Source of the DNA: Candidatus Methylobacter oryzae
GTDB taxonomy: Bacteria; Pseudomonadota; Gammaproteobacteria; Methylococcales; Methylomonadaceae
Direction: 5' to 3'
Assembly (NCBI RefSeq): GCF_003994235.2
Contig: NZ_RYFG02000118.1
Location: 1 to 64,000 of the forward strand
DNA: 64,000 nt
Part shown: positions 43,974 to 52,516 of the stretch, in pieces
How the letters are laid out: each line of letters starts with the position of its first letter
How positions within the stretch are numbered: the stretch's first letter is position 1
The notes under the pieces: generated by a model
Seen by the model: the letters and a program-made list of their open reading frames with translations, nothing else
What the model was told of the DNA's origin: nothing
Database searches by the model: none
Translations under genes and position numbers: made by a program

Positions 43974-46900
43974 ATGAAGATCATTCAGTTACCCACCTTT
44001 CAATCAAAGATGCATCCGCTGTTGTTTTTGTTGCTTGTTGTCATTTTAAGTCCTGCCGGAGCTTGGGCTAAAAACACGGCGCCGGATTCTTCCGAACTGA
44101 AAAGCGCAACGTTTGAAACCAATAAGGACACGTTAAAAGCCAAAATCGAGGCGATTAATAGCCGGGAAGGCATCGATGAGGCGACAAAATCCAAATTGCT
44201 GTCTATTTATCAGGCGGCGGAAGACAATTTGACGAATATTGAAAAGTTTAAAGCGCAGACCGCTGATTTTAAGGCGGCGATCAAGCAAGCGCCGGAACAA
44301 ACCAAAAAGCTGCAAAAGGAACTTGAGCAAGCCTTGCTGAAAGTTTCCAAGCAAAAATTGGAGGACTTTAGCCGGATACCGGTCGAGGAGCTTGAGCAGC
44401 GGCTTATTCTTGAGAAAGGAAAAATCAGTAATCTCGATGAGCAGATTAAAAAGCTTGAAAGCGAGCTGGCCGTGCAAAACAGCCGTCCGCAATTGATTCG
44501 CGAAGAGACGGTAGCGGCGCAGCAAGATATTGAGACGGCCCAGAAAAAATTGAAGGCGCCGATTGGTAAAGCGGATGCGAAATTGGAAGTCGAAGCCAGG
44601 CAGGCCCAGCTCAGAACGTTGATCGATTCGCGTATTGCCGAGCTGAAAATGCTCGAGGCCGAAGCCATCAGCAATCCGGCCAGAGTGGAATTGCTTAAAA
44701 CCCAGTTTCAGTTGTTGGACATACAAAAATCGGCATTAAATCCGGTTGTTGGTGCAATCGAAAGCCTGACTTCCGACTTGCGCCAGCAGGAAGCGAAACA
44801 AATGCAGGACGCACTTAGTCAGGCCGAAAAAGCGGTTGACGGCAAGCATCCTCTTATTCAGGAAAGCACGCGCCGGAACATTCAATATAGCCGAGACTTA
44901 CAAGACATCACCGCTAAAATTGAGCAATACACTGAGCAAAAAACCAAGGTCGAGGCTCAGACCGGCGAGATTGAAGCCGATTTTAAAAGCGCCGAGAAAA
45001 AAATCAGTCTGGCGGCTTTAAGTCCTGAATTGGGCAAAATCCTGCACGAGCAGCGGCGTAATTTATCGATTCAGGATGAGTTTAAGCAGCAGTCCCAGGT
45101 CATTCAAAACGAAACTGCCGAAACCAGTCTTGCGCAGTTCAAAGTCGAAGACGAACTGAAACGGCTGATAGATGTCGACGCGGTGCTAAAGGACATGATG
45201 AGACAGCAGGTCGACCAGGCCTTGCCTGCGGATCAGCGCATGATGATACAAGCCGAGCTGCGGGTATTGTTGAATAATCAGAAAGAGTTGCTGAACAAGT
45301 TGTCGATGGCCTATGCAACCTATCTGCGCATGTTGGGCGACTTCGATTTTGCCAGGCAACAGATGAACACTCAGGTCAGCAAGTTTGCGAGCTACTTGGA
45401 CGAGCATTTGTTATGGGTGCCCAGTTCCGAACCGATCGGCTTGGGATACATAACCGCTCTGTATCATTCCATACAATGGTTGTTGTCGCCGTTTAACTGG
45501 ATCGATTTAATTAAGGATGCCATTAGGTTAATCCTTCAGCACCAGTTTTTGGCCTTTATCGCAATACTGAGTTTGGTCGGCTTGCGGTTGAGCACAAACT
45601 GGGCAAAGTTGCAGTTAACTGCTATATCAGGAAAAACGGATAGTTTCTATTACACCTTGAGATCGTTGGTTTACAACTTGATTTTGGTGCTGCCGCTGCC
45701 GGTGATTCTTTATTTTTCGGGCCGTTTTTTGAGCGGCAGCGTTCAGGTCGCGGATTTTACAAGAGCCGTCGGCGAGGGCATGAAAGGTACGGCAATGCCG
45801 CTGTTTTTCCTGCAATTCTTTTACCGCGTGTTTGCAGTCGACGGCATAGCGCGCAAACATTTTCAATGGCAAAAGAATATCGTCAGTTTGTTGCGCACGC
45901 AAATCGCCTGGATACGGTATGTCGTGGTGCCGGGCGTATTTATTATCACCGGTACCGGCGCCTCTAAGTTTTCAGTGCATAGCGACAGCATCGGCCGTCT
46001 GGCGTTGATTATTATCATGGTCGTGATGGCGGTGTTTGCGAGCCGGGTGCTAAGGCCTTCTACAGGATTGTTATACGGCTATATCGACAGAAATCCTGAC
46101 GGCTGGGTCACTAAGCTGCGCTATGTCTGGTATGCGGCCGCGATTTGCATCCCGTTGGTTATCATCGGTTTTGCCGTTGCCGGCTATTATTTGAGCGCGT
46201 TGGAATTACAGCAAAAGCTGATCGTTAGCTTGCGGTTGATTTTTTTGACGATCATCGTTCATGCGCTGGTATTCCGTTGGTTAACGCTGGTTAACCGGCA
46301 GTTGGCTATCACCAATGCGAAGCAAAAACGTAAAGCCGCGGCAATTCCCGAAAAGCATTTGGCCGGGGCCGAGGATCCGGTATTGCCGCTTGACGAACAG
46401 CAAATCGATATTCCTAAAGTGAATGCCCAAACTATCAAACTGCTTAACGTCGCTATCGGTTTCACGCTGGCGGTCGGTTTCTGGATGATTTGGAAAAACA
46501 TCTTGCCGGCGTTTTCATTTTTGGATGATATTGTGCTTTGGCAGCATCTGGTTAATATCGATAATCAGGAAAGTTACCAGCCGATCACGCTGACCAATTT
46601 GTTGCTGGCCGGGCTCTATGCTTTTATTGCGGTCGTTGCGGTGAGGAATTTTTCCGGTCTGATGGAGTTGCTGGTTTTCAGGCGTTTGTCGATAGAGGCG
46701 GGAAGCCGTTATGCTGTTAATCAACTTGCGAAATATATTTTATTTGCTATCGGCTTTGTCAGCGTCGCAAACGAGCTGGGCGGCAGTTGGTCGCAAGTGC
46801 AATGGCTGGTTGCGGCGCTCAGTGTCGGCTTGGGTTTCGGTTTGCAGGAAATCTTCGCCAACATGGTGTCAGGTATTATCCTGTTGTTCGAGCGTCCGAT

Positions 46901-47411
46901 CCGGGTCGGCGATACCGTGACGATAGGCAGCATCACCGGCAAAGTCAGCCGTATCCAGATGCGGGCGACTACGTTGGTCGATATGGACCAGAAAGACTTG
47001 GTTGTGCCGAACAAGACTTTTATTACCAGCCAGCTTATCAACTGGACGCTAAGCGATCCGATAACCCGCGTAGTCATTCCTGTCGGTATTGCTTACGGTT
47101 CCGATATTGAGCTGGCGCATAAGATCATGATCGATACGGTCAGCTCGATGCCGATGGTGCTTACGGATCCCGAGCCGAGCGTGTTGCTGGTCGGTTTCGG
47201 CGATAGCTCGCTGAATTTTTCGATCCGTGTCTATGTCAGCGAACTGGGGGATCGGATGCCGGTTACGCATGATTTACATATTCGACTTGAAAAAGCCTTG
47301 CGCGAGCATAAGATAGAAATTCCTTTTCCTCAGCGGGACATTCATGTGCGTTCCGTAATTCATGAACATGATTCGGTAAATCAAGATTTGCAGCAAATTG
47401 TCCATGGGTAA
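43974..47411 (+). CDS. mscK: Large mechanosensitive channel, MscK/KefA type
   Basis: A 1145-residue inner-membrane protein. An N-terminal signal (LLFLLLVVILSPAGAWA) is followed by a roughly 450-residue periplasmic, coiled-coil-rich domain (KSKLLSIYQAAEDNLTNIEK, ELEQALLKVSKQ). About ten membrane segments follow from residue 480, and the MscS-type pore domain is at the C-terminus (GLGFGLQEIFANMVSGIILLFERPIRVGD and VPNKTFITSQLINW). Length equals E. coli MscK. It releases solutes on hypo-osmotic shock. Its leader is 147 bases; the next operon (STAS pair) begins 87 bases after its stop. Confidence 0.93.
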   Translation: MKIIQLPTFQSKMHPLLFLLLVVILSPAGAWAKNTAPDSSELKSATFETNKDTLKAKIEAINSREGIDEATKSKLLSIYQAAEDNLTNIEKFKAQTADFKAAIKQAPEQTKKLQKELEQALLKVSKQKLEDFSRIPVEELEQRLILEKGKISNLDEQIKKLESELAVQNSRPQLIREETVAAQQDIETAQKKLKAPIGKADAKLEVEARQAQLRTLIDSRIAELKMLEAEAISNPARVELLKTQFQLLDIQKSALNPVVGAIESLTSDLRQQEAKQMQDALSQAEKAVDGKHPLIQESTRRNIQYSRDLQDITAKIEQYTEQKTKVEAQTGEIEADFKSAEKKISLAALSPELGKILHEQRRNLSIQDEFKQQSQVIQNETAETSLAQFKVEDELKRLIDVDAVLKDMMRQQVDQALPADQRMMIQAELRVLLNNQKELLNKLSMAYATYLRMLGDFDFARQQMNTQVSKFASYLDEHLLWVPSSEPIGLGYITALYHSIQWLLSPFNWIDLIKDAIRLILQHQFLAFIAILSLVGLRLSTNWAKLQLTAISGKTDSFYYTLRSLVYNLILVLPLPVILYFSGRFLSGSVQVADFTRAVGEGMKGTAMPLFFLQFFYRVFAVDGIARKHFQWQKNIVSLLRTQIAWIRYVVVPGVFIITGTGASKFSVHSDSIGRLALIIIMVVMAVFASRVLRPSTGLLYGYIDRNPDGWVTKLRYVWYAAAICIPLVIIGFAVAGYYLSALELQQKLIVSLRLIFLTIIVHALVFRWLTLVNRQLAITNAKQKRKAAAIPEKHLAGAEDPVLPLDEQQIDIPKVNAQTIKLLNVAIGFTLAVGFWMIWKNILPAFSFLDDIVLWQHLVNIDNQESYQPITLTNLLLAGLYAFIAVVAVRNFSGLMELLVFRRLSIEAGSRYAVNQLAKYILFAIGFVSVANELGGSWSQVQWLVAALSVGLGFGLQEIFANMVSGIILLFERPIRVGDTVTIGSITGKVSRIQMRATTLVDMDQKDLVVPNKTFITSQLINWTLSDPITRVVIPVGIAYGSDIELAHKIMIDTVSSMPMVLTDPEPSVLLVGFGDSSLNFSIRVYVSELGDRMPVTHDLHIRLEKALREHKIEIPFPQRDIHVRSVIHEHDSVNQDLQQIVHG

Positions 47412-47498
47412 TGAAGCTTTTAGTTGGTAATGCCGATTATGGTGTTATGATTCGGCGAAGGGTTGTTTTAACTATTTATCTCGCGCAAAGAAGAACCT

Positions 47499-47837
47499 AT
47501 GAATTTGAATTTGGAAAAAATAAATGGTTGCACCGTCCTTTTTATCAAGGAAGAAAGAATTGATGCGCATAATTCGGGAGAATTAAAGGAAGCTATTTTG
47601 CATCTGATTGAGCGCGGCGATGTCAATATTATTGCCCAACTCGAGCAGGTGCGCTTTATTGATAGCTCCGGTTTAGGCGCGTTGTTGTCAGGCTATAAAA
47701 ACGCGGCAGCCAGGTCAGGCAAGCTGGCTCTCGCCAATATGCAGCAACAGGTGTTATCGATGTTTGAGCTGACCCGCTTGAACAGGGTTTTCGATATTTA
47801 TGCGGATTTAAACGAGGCTTTTGATAACGAAGCCTAG
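47499..47837 (+). CDS. STAS-domain anti-sigma factor antagonist (RsbV/SpoIIAA-like)
   Basis: A 112-residue single STAS domain. The phosphorylatable serine is in FIDSSGLGALLSGYKNA near residue 57. The N-terminal strand EERIDAHNSGELKEAI and the C-terminal LTRLNRVFDIY are standard. It would be dephosphorylated by a PP2C phosphatase and then free a partner; neither phosphatase nor sigma factor is in the window. A kinase-like gene follows 11 bases later. Confidence 0.9.
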   Translation: MNLNLEKINGCTVLFIKEERIDAHNSGELKEAILHLIERGDVNIIAQLEQVRFIDSSGLGALLSGYKNAAARSGKLALANMQQQVLSMFELTRLNRVFDIYADLNEAFDNEA

Positions 47838-47848
47838 AGGTTTTTTAT

Positions 47849-48274
47849 ATGTGTGACTCGATTATTCAGGTAGAGGTAATCATTCCGACGCAGACCAAAT
47901 ATCTGGATTTGATCGGAAGCATCGGTGAGCATATAGCGAAAAAACTGGACGAATTTTCCGGCGACAAGGAGGCGCTCGCATATCATTTAAACTTGGTGTT
48001 AACGGAAGCGACCATTAACGCCATCAAACACGGAACCATGACGAATCCTAGCGATACCGTCAGGATAACGATCAATATTCAAGAAAACGAACTGAACATC
48101 AAGGTGTATGACCATGGCCAGGGCTTCGATTTGGAATCCGTGCCGTTACCGGACCTTGATCAACCCAAAGAAGGCGGCATGGGCATATTTTTTATCCGCA
48201 CCTTGATGGATTCGGTGACCTATACCCGGCAGGGCGACTGCAATGTTTTGGAAATCATAAAACATCTGAACTGA
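47849..48274 (+). CDS. RsbW-like serine kinase/ATP-binding protein
   Basis: A 141-residue GHKL-fold protein. The N box is NLVLTEATINAIKHGT, the G1 box VYDHGQGFD, and G2 is EGGMGIFFIRTLMDSV. The usual pairing is anti-sigma kinase with the STAS antagonist just upstream. In proteobacteria such pairs often control processes other than sigma factors. No sigma factor gene is seen nearby; the next gene is a glutamate dehydrogenase 57 bases on. ATG with no strong ribosome site apart from GAGG at 47837. Confidence 0.88.
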   Translation: MCDSIIQVEVIIPTQTKYLDLIGSIGEHIAKKLDEFSGDKEALAYHLNLVLTEATINAIKHGTMTNPSDTVRITINIQENELNIKVYDHGQGFDLESVPLPDLDQPKEGGMGIFFIRTLMDSVTYTRQGDCNVLEIIKHLN

Positions 48275-48331
48275 TAACAATCCCGCTGACCAATAATCAT
48301 GCGATAAACTTTTTATTAGGCGAAAAAGCGA

Positions 48332-51300
48332 TTGAACAGACCTACCAAAAACTGGTCGACCGACCTACGGCATATGGCTGAAAGAGCTTTGGGTCAGCAA
48401 GCCGGCCGTCAATTGTGGCAAAAATACCATTCAGCGTTTCCGGCTGAATATCAGGCGCTGGTTTCGCCGCGCTATGCGTTAAAAGATATGCTGCATCTTG
48501 AGCGGATTCTTATTTCAAACGGCAATTACTGCATCAGCCTGCTTAATCCCTGCAAGCAAGTCGAACATTACCGGCTGCATTTTTACAGCCGGCAACCGCG
48601 TTACTTGGATGAATATATTCCGGTCCTGGAAAATATGCATTTAAGGATCATGGACCAGGTGCAATTTGCGCTTACGGTTGACGGCATTACCCTGTTTATT
48701 AAAAGCTTCACGGTTAAAACAAAAAGCCAGTGCGCTTCTCTTGCCAAGTTAAAAAGCCGGGTGTTGGAAACCATTCAGGTAGTGATGGCCGGAACTGTTG
48801 AAAATGATGCGCTGAATAAGCTCTGCGTGCTGATCGGGATGGACTGGCAGGAAGTCGATGTGCTCAGGGCTTATCGGAATTATTACCTGCAATTGGGACA
48901 CCGGACGACCCGGAGCAGTGTTCATCATGCTTTGCTGAGCAATCCCCAGGTTGCTTTGGATTTGTTTAATTATTTTGACGTTCGCTTTAGACCGGATGCC
49001 GAATGGGGCGATCCGGTGGTTCGCGAAGAGCAGGCTTCATTTCCGTTGCGCTTGCAGTTGTTGGAGAGCTTGGCTTCGGTTTCCGACATTAATGATGACC
49101 GGATTTTACGCACATTGTTTAATTTGATCGATGCGACAATGCGCTGTAATTTTCATGCGCGCCGCAGCCAGGCCGATTATTTTATTGCTTTTAAAATTAA
49201 CAGCTTGGGTATTATCGAAATGCCCGCTCCGAAGCCGCAAAACGAGATTTATGTTCACTCAGTCTATATGGAAGGCATACATCTGCGTAGCGGCAAGATT
49301 TCCCGCGGCGGTATTCGTTGGTCGGATCGTCCCGATGATTTCAGGGCCGAAATTTTTGGCTTAATGCGAACCCAGATCAGCAAAAATGCGTTGATTGTCC
49401 CGACAGGAGCCAAAGGCGGATTCGTTGTTAAAAAGAGCGGCTCATCCGGTTTGGGAATAAAAGACGCCGCCAAAAAAGCTTATCTTACGCTGATACGCGG
49501 CTTGCTCGATTTAACCGATAATTATGTTGGCGACGAGATCGTCAGTCCTGAAGGCATTGTTTGCTACGACGATCCCGATCCGTATCTGGTGGTCGCGGCC
49601 GATAAAGGCACGGCCCAGTTCTCGGATATTGCCAATGCCGTTTCGGCCGAATACCAATTTTGGTTAGGCGATGCCTTCGCCAGCGGCGGCTCTCGGGGCT
49701 ATGACCACAAAGCGCTGGGCATTACGGCACGAGGTGCTTGGGAATGTATCAAACGCCATTTTCGCGAGTTGGGCAAGGATATTCAAAATGAAGCTTTCAC
49801 TGTAATCGGTATCGGCAGTATGGATGGCGATGTGTTTGGCAACGGCATGTTGTTATCGCCGCATATCCGTTTGTTGGCAGCTTTTAGCGGCCGGCATATT
49901 TTTATCGATCCCAATCCATCCGATAGCGATGCGCCGTTTAATGAACGTAAGCGCCTGTTTGAATTGCCGGGTTCAAGTTGGAACGATTACGACAGGACAC
50001 TTATCTCCGCAGGCGGCGGTGTCTATTCAAGAACGGATAAGGATATTCCGGTTTCTACTGAATTAAGAAAATGGCTAGGCGTGCGCTACAAATCGCTGGA
50101 TGGCGACTCCCTGATCCGTTATTTGCTGAGAGTTCCGGTGGAATTGTTATGGTTGGGCGGCATTGGTACTTACGTCAAAGCCGGCACGGAAAAACACGAA
50201 GATGTCGGTGACCGGGCGAATGATATTGTGCGGGTGGATGCGGCCGATTTAGGTGCGAGCGTGGTTGGCGAGGGGGCTAATCTCGGTTTTACGCAAAAGG
50301 CGCGTATCGAATATGGCTTGAGAGGCGGACGCATCAATACCGACGCGGTCGATAACTCGGCAGGCGTCGATACTTCCGATCATGAAGTGAATTTGAAAAT
50401 TTTCCTGGCCGGTCTACAAAAGAAAAAACTGATTGTTGATTACCAGCCGTTGTTCATCAGTATGACTGAGGATGTTTGCCGCTTGGTGTTGGCTGACAAT
50501 ATCGCCCAAAGTCTGTCTTTATCCTTGGATCAATTGCGCAGTGCGGAAAATCCGGCCGCTTTTTTGCAATTGGCCGAACATTTGGATGTTGCCGGATTTT
50601 TCGATAGAGCCGTTGAATGCTTTCCGCAAAGCAAGGAAGTCATGTCCCGGTCCGGGCAGGTTATAACCCGTCCGGAACTTGCGGTATTGATGGCGGCAAG
50701 CAAAATGTACCTGACTCAGTTGCTTAAGGATCAATCCGTTTTGCTGCATGAAGAATGCTGTCAGCGCTATTTGCACGCTTATTTCCCGGAGCAAATCAGC
50801 AGAGAATACGGGAATTATCTTTCCAGTCATCCTTTGGTCCATGAAATTACGGCCACGCTGATTAGCAATAAAATCATCAATCAGGCGGGTTGCTGTTTTT
50901 TTAGTCTGGATGACGGCAACGCTTATATTTTGGATCAGGTTACTTGTTACTTAACTTTCGACCAGGTTTTGGATGGCGAGGCTTTGCGGCAAGAAATTAG
51001 TGCGTTGGATAATAAAATAACGGCCGACAATCAATACCGGTTATTGATACAACTGGAAGACATCCTGACCGGTTTTTGCCGCTGGGCTTTAATACAAGAA
51101 AGGAAAATCCGTCCAAATGAACAGACTATTGCGCGTTATCGCCGGTATTTGGAAGATTATGAATGCTATTTCAAAAGCGATTACGCCGAATTCAATGAAC
51201 TGTTGGAGCAATATCGGCAAGATGGCTTTCCCGACCAGCTCGCTCTTAGGATGGTACTTATATCCAGCCTCAATGATTTTCCGCTAATTGTTTCGTTGGC

Positions 51301-51661
51301 CGTCGAAACCGGGCTTGAATTTGTCTGTGTGCTGAAATTATTCAAAGAAACAATGCATTACTTAGGCTTATATCAGGTTGACGAACAGTTGGCAAGCATG
51401 CCGATACATGATGTTTGGGAACAAAAAGTGCTGGACGAATTGCAAGAGGATATGAAACGAGCAATTAGCATAGTGATTAAAAATGTCTTTGCAAATAAGG
51501 CGGAAACTTGCGATGACTACTTCAATCTGCCGGACCAGAAACATAAAATCGGCCGGTATCAACGAATTTATCAGGAGATTAACAATACGTTGCCCGTTAA
51601 TTTGTTTCCGTATATTGCGTTAATCAAGGAACTAAAATATTTAGTTGATAGCGGTTGGTGA
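48332..51661 (+). CDS. NAD-dependent glutamate dehydrogenase, large type
   Basis: A 1109-residue enzyme of the large NAD-GDH family (glutamate to 2-oxoglutarate and ammonia). The catalytic region has KISRGGIRWSDRPDDFRAE, VPTGAKGGFVVKK with the substrate lysine near residue 360, and AADKGTAQFSDIAN. The Rossmann-type NAD segment is around EAFTVIGIGSMDGDVFGNGM. It is shorter than the 1600-residue form because the long N-terminal regulatory part is reduced. The frame opens with TTG; AGGCG about 11 bases upstream fits. A later ATG at 48374 is an alternative start. Whether the STAS pair upstream regulates it is open. Confidence 0.9.
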   Translation: MNRPTKNWSTDLRHMAERALGQQAGRQLWQKYHSAFPAEYQALVSPRYALKDMLHLERILISNGNYCISLLNPCKQVEHYRLHFYSRQPRYLDEYIPVLENMHLRIMDQVQFALTVDGITLFIKSFTVKTKSQCASLAKLKSRVLETIQVVMAGTVENDALNKLCVLIGMDWQEVDVLRAYRNYYLQLGHRTTRSSVHHALLSNPQVALDLFNYFDVRFRPDAEWGDPVVREEQASFPLRLQLLESLASVSDINDDRILRTLFNLIDATMRCNFHARRSQADYFIAFKINSLGIIEMPAPKPQNEIYVHSVYMEGIHLRSGKISRGGIRWSDRPDDFRAEIFGLMRTQISKNALIVPTGAKGGFVVKKSGSSGLGIKDAAKKAYLTLIRGLLDLTDNYVGDEIVSPEGIVCYDDPDPYLVVAADKGTAQFSDIANAVSAEYQFWLGDAFASGGSRGYDHKALGITARGAWECIKRHFRELGKDIQNEAFTVIGIGSMDGDVFGNGMLLSPHIRLLAAFSGRHIFIDPNPSDSDAPFNERKRLFELPGSSWNDYDRTLISAGGGVYSRTDKDIPVSTELRKWLGVRYKSLDGDSLIRYLLRVPVELLWLGGIGTYVKAGTEKHEDVGDRANDIVRVDAADLGASVVGEGANLGFTQKARIEYGLRGGRINTDAVDNSAGVDTSDHEVNLKIFLAGLQKKKLIVDYQPLFISMTEDVCRLVLADNIAQSLSLSLDQLRSAENPAAFLQLAEHLDVAGFFDRAVECFPQSKEVMSRSGQVITRPELAVLMAASKMYLTQLLKDQSVLLHEECCQRYLHAYFPEQISREYGNYLSSHPLVHEITATLISNKIINQAGCCFFSLDDGNAYILDQVTCYLTFDQVLDGEALRQEISALDNKITADNQYRLLIQLEDILTGFCRWALIQERKIRPNEQTIARYRRYLEDYECYFKSDYAEFNELLEQYRQDGFPDQLALRMVLISSLNDFPLIVSLAVETGLEFVCVLKLFKETMHYLGLYQVDEQLASMPIHDVWEQKVLDELQEDMKRAISIVIKNVFANKAETCDDYFNLPDQKHKIGRYQRIYQEINNTLPVNLFPYIALIKELKYLVDSGW

Positions 51662-51798
51662 ACGGGAGCAGTGCGCTTATTCTAATAAATGCGCTAAATG
51701 AAAGGGACCGATTGGCTTTTGAAGGCTTTCACCCCTCGCTCTGTCTTTGTAAAGAGGAGGGAAGAAAGCCGGAACTTATGCAGGGCAGAAAAATACAA

Positions 51799-52281
51799 TT
51801 ACGCTGTTGGTTTTGTTTTTGCTGCAATAGCGCTGCCTTCTTTCAATTGCTCGGCATAAAAATCTCTGACCGCTTTGGGGTCAAATGTTAAGAACGTGCC
51901 GCCTGATTCAAAATGTTGAATAAACACTTTGCCGATTGCATAAGTTGTCGCGCCCGAAATAACCGGCATGCTGACTGCGCCTAATGCAGAACCGACAATT
52001 GGAATCACTTTAATTGTACTTGCAAGCACGGGGGATAATGAAGAAGAAAATCCGCCGCCAGTTAAAGCGCCTAAAATGTTTTTACCTTTATTTTGCATGA
52101 ACTCTACACCATAAAGGTTACTCAAGCGTCTTAGCATCTCGAGTTGGATTCCGGTAACGGCTACGAAATCAAACACCGGAATGGGGACAATTCCTGCTGC
52201 TAGGGCGCAATACATACTTGTTTGCACAATACCTTGTGCTTCTTCAGTTTTATCGTTTACTGCGGGCGTATTTTCAGACAT
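51799..52281 (-). CDS. DUF697-like protein
   Basis: A 160-residue protein. After a charged start, two hydrophobic stretches (TSMYCALAAGIVPIPVFDFVA and IPIVGSALGAVSMPVISGATTYAIG) flank VTGIQLEMLRRLSNLYGVEF. This pattern resembles the DUF697 domain, often attached to GTPases, here alone. It may be a membrane-associated helical protein. I chose the ATG at 52281 (MSENTP) because GGAGGC lies about 6 bases upstream; 52293 is possible. It is divergent from the NRPS operon and may share its regulatory region. Confidence 0.7.
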   Translation of the reverse strand: MSENTPAVNDKTEEAQGIVQTSMYCALAAGIVPIPVFDFVAVTGIQLEMLRRLSNLYGVEFMQNKGKNILGALTGGGFSSSLSPVLASTIKVIPIVGSALGAVSMPVISGATTYAIGKVFIQHFESGGTFLTFDPKAVRDFYAEQLKEGSAIAAKTKPTA

Positions 52282-52419
52282 TAGTGCCTCCAAAATGAGT
52301 TAAAATTCAGTGCCGAACCACTAAAAAAATATACTACTACACTTTGCCACAGATTCAAAGCTTTAGGCAGTGCTTCAGCAGACTTTCAATAGTCTTGCTG
52401 ATTCTTGCTTTAAGTTATT

Positions 52420-52449
52420 TTGATAATTACAAGTGACAAAACATACTAT
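52420..52449 (+). promoter_or_regulatory. Possible sigma-70-type promoter of the NRPS operon
   Basis: TTGATA at 52420-52425 and TACTAT at 52444-52449, spaced by 18 bases, lie in AT-rich DNA. The predicted start (about 52456) falls on the inverted repeat, which would then be a transcript hairpin or repressor site. Confidence 0.4.
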
Positions 52450-52455
52450 TTTAAT

Positions 52456-52489
52456 CACAATTACTACGTAATAATACGTAGTAATTGTG
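52456..52489. promoter_or_regulatory. Perfect 15-bp inverted repeat before the NRPS start
   Basis: CACAATTACTACGTA and its exact reverse complement are separated by 4 bases. It lies 27 bases before the GTG. Position and symmetry suit an operator for a dimeric regulator or an attenuating hairpin; no regulator gene is in the window. Confidence 0.6.
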
Positions 52490-52516
52490 TGTAATTAAAT
52501 ACATTGGAGTGTAAAA

